A DNA stretch of 64,000 nucleotides from Bacillus_CJ salitolerans (lineage in GTDB: Bacteria; Bacillota; Bacilli; Bacillales; SA4): the NCBI RefSeq assembly GCF_042680805.1, contig NZ_JBHUEM010000001.1:62001-126000 (forward strand). Direction: 5' to 3'. Positions within the stretch are counted from its first letter, which is position 1. Every line of letters starts with the position of its first letter. The position numbers were made by a program, and so were the translations under genes. Under the pieces are notes generated by a model. That model had not been told where the DNA came from, made no database searches, and worked only from the letters and a program-made list of their open reading frames with translations. Shown in pieces: positions 43,348 through 52,290 of this stretch.

Positions 43348-44124
43348 GTGACTACATTTATGACGATAAAGGCTTTTTCAGAGAAGACAGGTATTTCTAA
43401 AAGTGCTTTAAGGTACTATGAGTCAAAAAAATTATTGGAATTAAAAGAAAGAAACAGTAGTGGATATCGAGTATATACAGACGATCAGATTGAAATAGCA
43501 AAGCTAATATCAAGTCTGCGTATAGCGGGTATTCCAGTTAATGATATACAATCTTATCTTTCTAGTGATGAAGCAATAAAACGACAGCTAATGGAAAGCT
43601 GGATTAAGAAATTAAAAAAGAAAAAACACCTTCTAGATGTGAGTTTACACTATTTAGAAAGGGAAAATAGAATTGAAAATATTTATTTAACAGAGAAGAG
43701 TAAGGAGAAGATTGTCTGGTTTTCGGCAGAGTCGGAAGTTGGAAAATTTCAGAAGCAGTTTGAACAAAAAGGGAAGCTGCTTGAAAATATGAATATCCCA
43801 ATAAAAAACTGTTATTTGAAATATGTATCAGGAGTGAATCCAATAACTGCCCATATAGGTTTTGGTATTCCATTTGAGATTGAGATAAACGGAAAAACTA
43901 ATATTCATAAAGTGGAAATTATGGATGCGTGTGTCTGTATCAGTATGTCCTATAAAGAACCGATTTCTAACATCCATAACGGCTACAAAACATTAATGAA
44001 ATATGCAGCTGATCATCAATGGCTTCCGGCTAGCTCGATTCTAGAATGGTATCATGGCGAAAATTTTAGTGAGCTGGATTTACTAATGCCTGTTATTCAA
44101 ATGGAAAAAAGGAGGGAACTGTAA
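43348..44124 (+). CDS. MerR-family regulator, BmrR-like with GyrI-like domain
   Basis: GTG start behind GGGAGGG. The 258-residue protein has the MerR winged helix (FMTIKAFSEKTGISKSALRY, then SGYRVYTDDQ), a dimer helix and a C-terminal ligand domain of the BmrR/GyrI kind (~110-255, with ACVCISMSYKEP and HQWLPASSILEWYHGE). It overlaps functionally with the C45 hydrolase gene, whose start follows its stop without a gap. The 19-bp-spacer promoter implies ligand-induced autoregulation of both genes. Confidence 0.9.
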   Translation: MTTFMTIKAFSEKTGISKSALRYYESKKLLELKERNSSGYRVYTDDQIEIAKLISSLRIAGIPVNDIQSYLSSDEAIKRQLMESWIKKLKKKKHLLDVSLHYLERENRIENIYLTEKSKEKIVWFSAESEVGKFQKQFEQKGKLLENMNIPIKNCYLKYVSGVNPITAHIGFGIPFEIEINGKTNIHKVEIMDACVCISMSYKEPISNIHNGYKTLMKYAADHQWLPASSILEWYHGENFSELDLLMPVIQMEKRREL

Positions 44125-45153
44125 GTGGTACAAGGAAGAGAGTTGTCTGTAAAAGTCATTGATTTAAGAGGTAGTTATAATCAAATTGGAATGGAACAGA
44201 GTAAAGAAGCTATCACTTCCTTCATATTGGAAAATCAGATTTCCCAAAATCTAAAATCAGAGTATGACACTCTAGAAGTAACAGAATTATTGACTGAATT
44301 ATCCCCGAACCTGTTATCTGAGCTTGAAGGGTTGTCTAAAGGATTAAATCAAGAATTAGGAACAATACTACAAATCTTTAGTGGCTATGATGTAGATTTA
44401 CCAGCAATGGGGTGTACTTCTCTTGGCACTGACCATTATTACGTGCGCAATTATGACTTTAGTCCTGATTTATATGATGCAAGATTAGTCTTTTGTAAAC
44501 CGGTTAATGGATTTGCGAGTGTCGGCTTTAGTCAGCAGCTTATTGGAAGACTCGATGGTATGAACGAAAAGGGTCTTATTGTCGGCTTACACTTTGTGAA
44601 TAAAACACATCATAAAAAGGGGTTTATCTCCACGACTATAGTTAGACAACTTTTAGAACAATGTGAGACGACAGAAGAAGCCATCAACCTTATTAAAAGA
44701 ATTCCACACGGCTATTGTTACAACTATTCTATTATGGACCGACATGGTGTGAAGGTCATTGTAGAAGCTTCCCCAGAAGAGCAAGTCATCAACTTTTTAC
44801 ATCCATTAACCTGCACAAACCATTTTGAATCTGAAGCTTTGATGGAGAAGAATAGAGTTAATATACAAGGGTCCGTAAAGCGTAGAGACTATATTGAAAA
44901 ATTACAATCGGAATTTGTATCACCTCTGTCAGCCTATGAACAATTTAACAACGAAACATCTCCACTCTTTTATAAAAACTATCAAGAATACTTTGGCACC
45001 TTGCATACCGTTGTCTATATCCCAAAGGATTTAGAGATAATAGTAGGGATTGGTGGTAATTGCAAACCAATGAGATTTTCTCTAATAGATTACGTGAATG
45101 ATTCTTTCGTTTTACCTGAAACAATAAGCGGGGTGATCCGTCAAAAAGTGTAG
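44125..45153 (+). CDS. C45-family N-terminal-nucleophile hydrolase
   Basis: GTG start directly after the merR stop, with GGAGGG upstream. The 342-residue protein matches peptidase family C45 (acyl-CoA:6-aminopenicillanate acyltransferase group). The catalytic cysteine is C97 in AMGCTSLG, followed by YYVRNYDF and RLDGMNEKGL. These enzymes self-cleave before the cysteine and then hydrolyse or transfer amide-linked acyl groups. Paired with a BmrR-like regulator, it may inactivate a small amide compound sensed by that regulator. Substrate unknown. Confidence 0.85.
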   Translation: MVQGRELSVKVIDLRGSYNQIGMEQSKEAITSFILENQISQNLKSEYDTLEVTELLTELSPNLLSELEGLSKGLNQELGTILQIFSGYDVDLPAMGCTSLGTDHYYVRNYDFSPDLYDARLVFCKPVNGFASVGFSQQLIGRLDGMNEKGLIVGLHFVNKTHHKKGFISTTIVRQLLEQCETTEEAINLIKRIPHGYCYNYSIMDRHGVKVIVEASPEEQVINFLHPLTCTNHFESEALMEKNRVNIQGSVKRRDYIEKLQSEFVSPLSAYEQFNNETSPLFYKNYQEYFGTLHTVVYIPKDLEIIVGIGGNCKPMRFSLIDYVNDSFVLPETISGVIRQKV

Positions 45154-45240
45154 GGTTCTATTAATGAAGCAATATATTGCTTTGGTCAATAACGAAATGT
45201 GTAAGGTAAGAATTACCTATCCTTGAGTGAATAAGAAATT

Positions 45241-45340
45241 TGATTGTATCTTATTACGATGTACTTTGTAATCCGGCTCAGCGCCCAGCCAAGATGAAAT
45301 GGAGGCGATCTTTGCCATATCATCTACTCGAGGTCAGAAA
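45241..45340. repeat. Interspersed ~100-bp repeat (copy 2)
   Basis: The segment TTGTATCTTATTACGATGT through CTCGAGGTCAGA is nearly identical to 56911-57010. It holds a foldback GATGAAATGG...CCATATCATC. A terminator-like hairpin CTCCAACTGGAG with T-run lies at about 45392-45411. Together with the hairpin repeat at 45430 it fills most of the gap 45154-45732. Confidence 0.75.
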
Positions 45341-45429
45341 CGTTCATCAGTGATTTTTTCTGATGGTTAGTTGAACCAATCGGACTCCAACTGGAGTTTT
45401 TGTTTTTTTACCGCCAGTTGGAGCGGGAT

Positions 45430-45505
45430 AACCTTAAATAAGTAAAAGGGGAAATGCACCCTTTTTCTCATTTAGGAACATTTGCTATGCCGTAGGCAAA
45501 ACGCT
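45430..45505. repeat. Hairpin repeat related to 41360-41430
   Basis: Matches 41360-41430 including CACCCTTTTTCTCATTTAGG and the following TGCCGTAGGC; the left arm is slightly diverged. Adjacent to copy 2 of the 100-bp repeat, as at 41.3 kb, so the two units travel together. Confidence 0.65.
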
Positions 45506-45561
45506 GCGCTTGCCTTTTGTTCTTGAGCATCAGAGATAAAATAATAGCTAGATTTAAGTGG

Positions 45562-45602
45562 AAACCCCGTTTATTTTAGTAAGAAAGACGGGGTTTCTTT
45601 TG
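45562..45602. terminator. Terminator
   Basis: AAACCCCGT 45562-45570 pairs with ACGGGGTTT 45588-45596, followed by CTTTT. Confidence 0.75.
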
Positions 45603-45732
45603 TTATAATGACCTATTTTGTACTAAAAGGTGAAAATCAAGAATAATCTCAAGTGGTTTGTTACAAACATGGATTTATGCTACCATTCAATGTAGAGATT
45701 CGATATTGAAATCCGATAATAGGGGGGGGACG

Positions 45733-46041
45733 ATGTTGGAGGACAAAACAGTACGAAAGTTATTTCTAGGGTTCATTCAAATCCATATTTTGCACCATGC
45801 CCATGAACAACCCATCTTCGGTTTATGGATGTTAGAGGAGCTTAAAAAACATGGATACAGTATTAGTTCTGGGACACTCTATCCAATTCTTCACTCAATG
45901 GAAAAGGATGGTCTGCTACATAAAGAAGAAAAAAATGTGGAAGGTAAAATTCGAAAATATTATCAAACGACAGAAAAGGGAAATGAAGTTTTAGTAGAGG
46001 CGAGAAAGAAAGCTTATGAGCTTTTCAAGGAAATCAACTAA
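45733..46041 (+). CDS. PadR-family transcriptional regulator
   Basis: I start at the ATG at 45733 next to the AGGGGGGGA site; the longer frame from 45658 has no site and an atypical N-terminus. The 102-residue protein is a PadR winged helix (FGLWMLEELKKHGYSISSGT, then LYPILHSMEKDGLL and GKIRKYYQTTEKG). It is followed 41 bases later by a ChrA-type chromate transporter; regulator plus chrA is a known pairing in Gram-positive chromate resistance, so it probably represses chrA. Confidence 0.88.
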   Translation: MLEDKTVRKLFLGFIQIHILHHAHEQPIFGLWMLEELKKHGYSISSGTLYPILHSMEKDGLLHKEEKNVEGKIRKYYQTTEKGNEVLVEARKKAYELFKEIN

Positions 46042-46082
46042 TCATCATTTTTACGGATTGTAAAATGAGAGGAGGAAGATCA

Positions 46083-47282
46083 ATGAATCAAAACTTAAAG
46101 AGGGAAAAGGGTTTATTAGCTACTTTACTCGAAGTTTTAATGGTTTCGACAAGACTTGGTTTTACATCTTTTGGAGGTCCTGTTGCCCATCTTGGTTATT
46201 TCCATGATGAGTATATTCGAAGAAGAAAGTGGATGGATGAAAAGAGCTATGCCGACTTAGTGGCGCTATGTCAATTTCTACCGGGTCCTGCAAGCAGCCA
46301 AGTAGGAATCGGGATTGGCGTCATGCGAGCAGGTGTATTAGGTGGAATTGTATCATTTCTAGGGTTTACATTACCATCTGTTTTTGCCCTAATTATCTTT
46401 GCTTTAATACTCAAAGGATTTAATATTGGTTCTGCTGGTTGGATTCATGGGTTAAAAATTGTTGCGGTTGCTGTAGTTGCTCATGCCATAGTTGGAATGG
46501 CCCAAAAACTTACACCAGACTTAAAGAGAAAAGCTATTGCCTTATTGGCACTTGTTGTGACACTGCTATGGCAAACATCCTTTACACAGATCGGAATAAT
46601 TCTTTTATCTGCATGTATTGGCTTTATATTGTATAAATTTCAGAAAGAAGAGACAGATTCTAGAGTTCATTTTCCCATCTCACGTACATTTGCAACAGTT
46701 TGTCTTGTTTTGTTTTTTGGATTACTGATTCTTCTACCTCTTGTAAGGGAGCTGACGAACTATCATTGGATTGCGATGTTTGATAGCTTTTATCGATCTG
46801 GATCACTTGTATTTGGTGGAGGACATGTTGTATTACCATTACTTGAACGTGAATTTGTGCCGACAGGATGGCTAAGTGAAGAAGCATTTCTAGCTGGATA
46901 TGGAGCTGCACAAGCTGTACCGGGTCCATTGTTTACATTTGCCGCTTATCTTGGTGCTGTTATGAATGGATGGGTGGGAGGTATCGTAGCAACAGTTGCT
47001 ATCTTTTTACCGGCATTTTTATTAATTCTAGGAACGCTCCCATTTTGGGATAGTCTAAGGCAAAGTCCAAAGGTAAAAGGTGCGCTTATGGGTGTTAATG
47101 CAGCAGTGGTAGGAATATTAATATCTGCATTTTACCAACCAATATGGACTAGTTCCATTCTAACACCAATTGATTTTGCATTTGCCGCTATCTTATTTAG
47201 TATGTTGGTATATTGGAAGCTTCCGCCTTGGATTATTGTTATAACTGGAGCGGTTGGAGGAGCTCTTTTATCGATTGGCTAA
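46083..47282 (+). CDS. chrA: Chromate transporter ChrA
   Basis: ATG behind GAGGAGGAAG. The 399-residue membrane protein is a long-chain CHR protein with two homologous halves. Each half starts with the CHR signature: RLGFTSFGGPVAHLGYFHDE and, in the second half, GSLVFGGGHVVLPLLEREFV; each is followed by a proline-glycine motif (QFLPGPASSQVGIGIG, AVPGPLFTFAAYLGA). About ten helices. It exports chromate, driven by the membrane potential. In an operon with the PadR regulator; a terminator shared with the convergent gene follows. Confidence 0.92.
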   Translation: MNQNLKREKGLLATLLEVLMVSTRLGFTSFGGPVAHLGYFHDEYIRRRKWMDEKSYADLVALCQFLPGPASSQVGIGIGVMRAGVLGGIVSFLGFTLPSVFALIIFALILKGFNIGSAGWIHGLKIVAVAVVAHAIVGMAQKLTPDLKRKAIALLALVVTLLWQTSFTQIGIILLSACIGFILYKFQKEETDSRVHFPISRTFATVCLVLFFGLLILLPLVRELTNYHWIAMFDSFYRSGSLVFGGGHVVLPLLEREFVPTGWLSEEAFLAGYGAAQAVPGPLFTFAAYLGAVMNGWVGGIVATVAIFLPAFLLILGTLPFWDSLRQSPKVKGALMGVNAAVVGILISAFYQPIWTSSILTPIDFAFAAILFSMLVYWKLPPWIIVITGAVGGALLSIG

Positions 47283-47298
47283 TTTAGAGGAAAGGAAA

Positions 47299-47343
47299 CA
47301 CCCCAAACAGTAAGATATAATCAATCTTCTCTTGGGGTGATTT
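47299..47343. terminator. Terminator after chrA
   Basis: CACCCCAA 47299-47306 pairs with TTGGGGTG 47332-47339, with a T-rich tail; lies between convergent genes. Confidence 0.8.
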
Positions 47344-47400
47344 TACTAGCCTGCAATAGAAAGAAACTGTGAAAATGTTGTTTAGAAAAAAATGAAATGA

Positions 47401-47853
47401 TCAATCTTCTTTATATTTTTCCTTCACGATACCAGAACCTATTCCCCCACCAACCATAAAAAATAAGGATCCAAAGTTCCAAAAAAATGAACCGCCAACG
47501 AGGTTTATATCAAGCGGTGTGATTTTATTTAACAGAAGAATGCCTAATTTTAGGATTAAAAGAGCGACACCAATCAAAAATAATACATCAAATATAATTT
47601 TTAGATTCGGATGTGCTAATTGTTTGCTATCCTTAATCACTTTCTCTTTCAACTCTTCATCACTCCTTAATAATTCGTCTATCGTTACACCTAAAAGATC
47701 ACTTATTTTGATCAGTATTTCAATACTAGGGTAATTTTGACTATTTTCCCATTTGGAAACGGACTGTCGACTTACATAGAGCTTTTCGGCCAATTCTTCT
47801 TGAGACCACCCCTTATTCTTTCGTTCGCTTTTTAATTTATCACCAAAAATCAT
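47401..47853 (-). CDS. XRE-family regulator with C-terminal membrane anchor
   Basis: A 150-residue protein. The N-terminal Cro/C1 helix-turn-helix is very clear (LKSERKNKGWSQEELAEKLY, then SRQSVSKWENSQNYPS). Residues ~85-140 contain two hydrophobic segments (IIFDVLFLIGVALLILKLGI and FFWNFGSLFFMVGGGIGS), so it is probably a membrane-tethered regulator, a known Bacillus type. Reads convergently toward chrA. No operator was identified. The 627 bases upstream (47854-48480) hold only the riboswitch entry. Confidence 0.88.
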   Translation of the reverse strand: MIFGDKLKSERKNKGWSQEELAEKLYVSRQSVSKWENSQNYPSIEILIKISDLLGVTIDELLRSDEELKEKVIKDSKQLAHPNLKIIFDVLFLIGVALLILKLGILLLNKITPLDINLVGGSFFWNFGSLFFMVGGGIGSGIVKEKYKED

Positions 47854-48284
47854 TCTTCCTATCTCCTTTTTGCAATCTATAATCGATTATTGGTATGGTC
47901 AGTGATAAAAGTAAAGAAAAATGTAGTTGCTTTAAGTTGCAACTACTAGTTGCCAGTCATAAGCATGATTATACCGCGGTTTTAACTGGTCATCATAGAG
48001 TGGGATTATTTTCATTTTCCTTCACTAAAAACCACTTGAGTATCCTTTGTTCTTAATTAATACAAGGCTCTTGTATTTGTTTTAAGATGTGTAAAAAAAT
48101 GGTCTTTAGTATGGATATTACCATATATTTGTGATTTAAGAACTATAAACAGAATGGGTGAAATGGGTAATATGTATTATTTTTGCGTAAGGATGCAACT
48201 AAATTAGTAGAAGATATTGCCAGATTATGTAGAGTTGTGTCTAAATATTAAATAGGTATTAAGTCAGATATTAGTCTCATCATC

Positions 48285-48375
48285 TTAACGAAATGGCAAA
48301 TTCGGTGAAAACCGGAGGCGCAAAGTCACAGGTCTAAAGCGTATTGCTATGATGGCTGGACTACCGAATTGGGAT
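48285..48375 (+). ncRNA. c-di-GMP-I riboswitch variant (GEMM-I)
   Basis: GGCAAA (48295-48300), a stem TTCGGT/ACCGGA closed by a GAAA tetraloop, GGCGCAAAGTCAC (48316-48328), then AGGTCTAA and a closing CTACCGAATTG match the GEMM-I layout. The usually invariant A of GACGC, which stacks between the two guanines of c-di-GMP, is G here. It lies about 105 bases upstream of the SLH protein gene, whose expression it should control. No gene is seen in the rest of the 627-base gap. Confidence 0.85.
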
Positions 48376-48480
48376 ACATATTACTAGTTTATAGTTTCAT
48401 TCATTATTTGAAGACCATTACCCGTTGAGCGTTGAGTTATTTGTCTTTTTACTCTCATAAATTACTTGAAGGAGAGAAAG

Positions 48481-49662
48481 ATGAAAAAAATAGTTATTAC
48501 TTTATTAGCACTAATTTTATTTATTCCTGTTAATTCAACTAATGCAGCAACAAAAGAATTTACTGATGTACCTAACGATTTTTGGGCATATGAGGAAATT
48601 AAATACTTAACTTCTAAAGGAGTAATAAGTGGTTATCAAGATGGTACATTCAAACCGAATAATCCTGTTTCAAGAGCACAAGCAGTTGTAATGCTCGCTC
48701 GCGCTCTTGATTTACCATTAGATAATAGAAGAAACCCATTTTATGATGTATCAAGTAACCATTGGGCTGTACAAGAGATCTCTGCAATTGCAGAAGAGGG
48801 CATTTTCCCAATGTTTGAAAAGTTTGAACCAGATCAACCCTTAACAAGAGAATTAATGTCATATTCATTAACAAAAGCTTATTATCTACCAAATTTTATG
48901 AGTGATTTAGAGTTTGCAGATGTTCCATATAATAATAAATACAAGGAAAATATTTCTGCAATTTTATCCAATCGAATTACAGTACCATACGCAGATAATA
49001 CGTTTAAGCCACTTGGATCAGTTACTCGAGCACAATTCTCAGTATTTATGGCAAGAGTTTTAGAACCAAGTTTTAGAAAAGGTGAAGCCTTAAATAAAGA
49101 GTTAATCTATACATTAACTGATCAAGATATACTAGAAGCAATTGAACTTGGAAAAAGCCAAGAGTCTGTGAATGATCTTATTTTAAATGATCAGCTAATT
49201 CTTGACCGTCAAACCTATGAAGCATTTATTCCTACGGTATCATTAATAACTCCAAAATCATATGCATCTATGATAACACTGGAATACTTAAAAAATGGTG
49301 AAGACGTTACGCTTGAAAAGATTAGAAAAGATGTAAAAGAATTATATCCAACTGAATATATTTATTTCTTTGTTCAGACCTATCATGAAGTAGGAGATCA
49401 AAAAGAGGACTCTGTTTTTATCGTACAAGATCATCTGCAGCGTGAGCCTGAGGAAATGGTTAAGGCAGCCACTTTTAATGCACCTATTGGTGAAGGGGAA
49501 TTAGCTCAAGAGGTTGTTGTAAATAATTATTTGGTCGCATTCAAATCTACTAACCTAGATTTTGATATGGAAGCAAGAATGGACATTCGTATTGATGATG
49601 AACTAAACCGTCGAATGAATACATTTGAATATATTATTAATTTTGCCAAATATACAGAATAG
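48481..49662 (+). CDS. SLH-domain surface protein
   Basis: I start at the ATG six bases after GGAGAG (48481). The 393-residue protein has a signal peptide (MKKIVITLLALILFIP...NAA) and three S-layer homology repeats (~28-75, 88-135, 150-195) with the FTDVP..FWAYEEI, GYQDGTFKPNNPVSRAQ and ITVPYADNTFKP patterns, which bind pyruvylated cell-wall polymer. The C-terminal half is an alpha/beta domain of unknown function. A c-di-GMP-I riboswitch upstream ties its expression to the motile/sessile switch. A terminator follows. Confidence 0.92.
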   Translation: MKKIVITLLALILFIPVNSTNAATKEFTDVPNDFWAYEEIKYLTSKGVISGYQDGTFKPNNPVSRAQAVVMLARALDLPLDNRRNPFYDVSSNHWAVQEISAIAEEGIFPMFEKFEPDQPLTRELMSYSLTKAYYLPNFMSDLEFADVPYNNKYKENISAILSNRITVPYADNTFKPLGSVTRAQFSVFMARVLEPSFRKGEALNKELIYTLTDQDILEAIELGKSQESVNDLILNDQLILDRQTYEAFIPTVSLITPKSYASMITLEYLKNGEDVTLEKIRKDVKELYPTEYIYFFVQTYHEVGDQKEDSVFIVQDHLQREPEEMVKAATFNAPIGEGELAQEVVVNNYLVAFKSTNLDFDMEARMDIRIDDELNRRMNTFEYIINFAKYTE

Positions 49663-49690
49663 CATTTAAATAAATACTAGAAATAGTTTT

Positions 49691-49724
49691 AGCTTACTGA
49701 TAATAATTTCAGTAAGCTTTTTGT
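49691..49724 (+). terminator. Terminator after the SLH gene
   Basis: AGCTTACTGA 49691-49700 pairs with TCAGTAAGCT 49709-49718, followed by TTTTG. Confidence 0.9.
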
Positions 49725-49894
49725 CTTTTATTAGGGGGATAAAGTGCCCAGTGATCTTATAAAGAATAGAGTTTGGGATATCGATAAGGAATCATTATCT
49801 TTTAATTTCTAATTCATAGGGAAAGATTGTCCATCCATGAGCATACAATCTATCATGCCATAAATTGGTTCACATAAGGGGTGAGGATGAAGGA

Positions 49895-50917
49895 ATGGAT
49901 ATCGGATTACTGGTGGTTCTTATTCTTGTGTTATTGTTACCATTAACCAATAGAGTTGTAGAGAGAAATTTAGAGCTGTTCATTTTTTGCAGCGGCTTAG
50001 CAGCTGCATGGATTACTGAAGTGATGAGTGCAGCCTTATTTCTTGAATCAGCAAAGGATCCGATTACGATAACAGTGGCAGTTTTGATTGCAGGGTTATT
50101 GTTCAAATGGCTTCATAGTCCAATTGTGAGAACCATTACAACTATTAGTAGCTTGCTACCTTATCGTGTTTTTATTGCCTTTTGTGTAATTTTGTTAGGT
50201 GCCCTTTCTAGCGTGATAACAGCTATTATTGCTGCATTAGTATTAGTATTAATTGTATCATCCCTTCAATTTGAACGGAAAGCGATGATTCGATTTGTCA
50301 TTCTCTCTTGTTATTCAATTGGTTTAGGAGCAGCATTAACTCCTATTGGAGAACCACTCTCAACAGTAGCTATAAGTAAGTTAAATGGTGACTTTTTCTA
50401 TTTCATCCGGTTGTTGGGTCCAGAAATTTTTATTGCATTAGTGGCATTTGGCTTACTAGCCTCATATTTTGTAGCTCCACATTCGAAAAATAATTCAAAT
50501 TTAGTTATCCGAAATAACGAGAGTGAAAGCTATGAAGATATATTAACAAGAGCACTAAAAATCTATTTCTTTGTAATGGGACTTACATTTCTAGGAGCAG
50601 GGTTTGAACCTCTAATTAACCGATATTTTATACACCTTAACCCCTCATTACTTTATTGGATAAATATGATTTCCGCTGTGTTAGATAATGCGACACTAAC
50701 TGCTGCAGAAATAAGTGCAGTCATGAGTCATTCAACAATTAGATCCATATTATTGGGTTTACTCATAAGCGGAGGGATGTTAATCCCAGGCAATATCCCG
50801 AATATTATCGCTGCGGGAAAACTTAAGATTACGAGTAAAGAATGGGCGAGATTTGCCATTCCAATAGGTTTTCTAACCATGTTACTATATTACTTCGCGA
50901 TGATGCTGTTTAGATAA
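49895..50917 (+). CDS. DUF1646 family ion-transporter-like membrane protein
   Basis: I start at the ATG at 49895 (MDIGLLVVL) behind AAGGA. The 340-residue protein has about ten membrane helices and belongs to the DUF1646 family, placed in the ion transporter superfamily with Na+/H+ antiporters. Telling segments are GAALTPIGEPLSTVAISKL and SAVLDNATLTAAEIS with polar residues inside helices, plus GGMLIPGNIPNIIAAGKLK, the repeat-related second half. Cation transport is likely; the ion is not known. Monocistronic. Confidence 0.85.
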   Translation: MDIGLLVVLILVLLLPLTNRVVERNLELFIFCSGLAAAWITEVMSAALFLESAKDPITITVAVLIAGLLFKWLHSPIVRTITTISSLLPYRVFIAFCVILLGALSSVITAIIAALVLVLIVSSLQFERKAMIRFVILSCYSIGLGAALTPIGEPLSTVAISKLNGDFFYFIRLLGPEIFIALVAFGLLASYFVAPHSKNNSNLVIRNNESESYEDILTRALKIYFFVMGLTFLGAGFEPLINRYFIHLNPSLLYWINMISAVLDNATLTAAEISAVMSHSTIRSILLGLLISGGMLIPGNIPNIIAAGKLKITSKEWARFAIPIGFLTMLLYYFAMMLFR

Positions 50918-51179
50918 GACTAGCTTATTTCACAAATAGGGAATATTGCCGGGGAAATTCCGACAAAATACGAGTGAGAGAAGTTTAAATGAAAGCCATG
51001 ACACTATATAACAATAAAGTTACGGGTGACAATTACTACCTATTGTGGTATAATATTTAAGTCCAATGTCTTGCTGTCATTTGATAATTATTTGCTTTGC
51101 TAATACATAATCAAAGTTTATATACATTTCGATATGGTAAATGGAAGAACCTATTAGTAAATAGTCTGTCTTACCCATG

Positions 51180-51214
51180 GCCTAACTTCATGATGCTGAA
51201 GTTAGGCTTTTTTA
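51180..51214 (+). terminator. Terminator
   Basis: GCCTAACTTCA 51180-51190 pairs perfectly with TGAAGTTAGGC 51197-51207, then TTTTTTA. It stands alone in the 357-base gap 50918-51274, which may hide a short transcript or attenuator ahead of the DUF2294 gene; no gene is visible there. Confidence 0.85.
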
Positions 51215-51274
51215 TATTTTTAATGATTATGAAAAAGCAGGGTATCATTCTAGTTATTGAAGGAGGAAGACTAA

Positions 51275-51964
51275 ATGAAAAAAGCACAGAGTCAATACCA
51301 AGAAAACCTCCTACATCTAAGTAGTACATTTAGTAAAATACTAAAACAGAGATTTGGTAAAGGACCTGAAACGTGCGCTGTTACCTATCATTCAAAACGA
51401 GTTACGGTTTATGTTAGAAATTTTATCACTCCCGCAGAAGAAGTATTAGTAGATAGTGGTCAAATGAACTTAGCCATAAACTTCCGCAATGCAGTAATGG
51501 ATAGGGTAGCGAAAGAATTTATACGAGAGGCTATGGTGAGTCTGGATATCAGCTTAGATTCTTATTATTATGATTGGGATTACGAGAACAATACAGGTGT
51601 TATGTTACTGCAAAGCAGTACAGATAAATATTTCAATGAAGCGAGTGCGATTAGAGGCAAAATTTTTAATCAGATTATGTTTGTAAGTTCGGAGGTTCAT
51701 AAGGTTCCAAAACGGTTAGATTTAATAAGATTAAATCAAAATATTGTAGTTGTTGAGTGTAAAGGGATTATGCTCCAGGTTGAGAAGGTTCTTTATCAAA
51801 AGGGGCATTTGGACATTCTTCAAGAACGTTCAAGAGAAATTAAAGACCGCTATTTGGAGTATAAGAATGTTTTTGCAAGTATCTTTGAACGAGATGTTTT
51901 AAGTATATATATGGCGTGGGATTATGCAGAAGATAGTTGCTATATCTTTTTTTACTTACAGTAG
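51275..51964 (+). CDS. DUF2294 double-domain protein (copy 1)
   Basis: ATG behind GAAGGAGGAAG. The 229-residue protein has two DUF2294-type halves: the first with RFGKGPETC, VTVYVRNFITPAEEVLVDSG, the second with VVVECKGIMLQVEKVLYQKG. DUF2294 proteins are small soluble factors of Bacillus with unsettled function; some are linked to Na+/bicarbonate or stress genes. A paralogue lies at 52291 and a decayed coding stretch between them. The 25-base terminator just upstream may act as an attenuator. Confidence 0.8.
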   Translation: MKKAQSQYQENLLHLSSTFSKILKQRFGKGPETCAVTYHSKRVTVYVRNFITPAEEVLVDSGQMNLAINFRNAVMDRVAKEFIREAMVSLDISLDSYYYDWDYENNTGVMLLQSSTDKYFNEASAIRGKIFNQIMFVSSEVHKVPKRLDLIRLNQNIVVVECKGIMLQVEKVLYQKGHLDILQERSREIKDRYLEYKNVFASIFERDVLSIYMAWDYAEDSCYIFFYLQ

Positions 51965-51984
51965 TCCTCTTACTTCTTATCATT

Positions 51985-52241
51985 TCTACATTAAAAAGAG
52001 ATTTTGAAATTTCGATGGCAAGTGAAAAAAATCTGAAACCATTGGATAGAATGCTAAACAAAAGTCAATATAGCATGCTAGGTAAATTACCTGTATGTTA
52101 TCTTGGCTTTTTTCTCTTTCTTTTGTTATGAAGATTTATTGAATCATGAAGAAGAATTACTATTTTTTCAAGTTGCTAATCTTCTTAAATTCACGAGTAT
52201 TCAATTCCTTGGTTGTAGTCCATACTATCAATTAATGAAAT
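51985..52241 (+). pseudogene. Decayed coding stretch between DUF2294 paralogues
   Basis: Coding-like frames continue after the first DUF2294 gene: KRDFEISMASEKNLKPLDRM, then, in another frame, EDLLNHEEELLFFQVANLL and SIQFLGCSPYYQLMK before TAA. They are interrupted by stops and lack a start, so this is probably the remnant of one gene (the last part recalls a STAS domain). Nothing else is present in 51965-52290. Confidence 0.3.
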
Positions 52242-52290
52242 AAGAAGAAAACTTCTCTCGCGATAAAGTACATGTAAAGGGGGTTGGTGT

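Noticed and set aside
51937..52131. 64-codon hydrophobic frame after the first DUF2294 gene
   Set aside because: It overlaps the end of that gene in another frame and has no ribosome binding site; the hydrophobic start is a shadow of the coding sequence.
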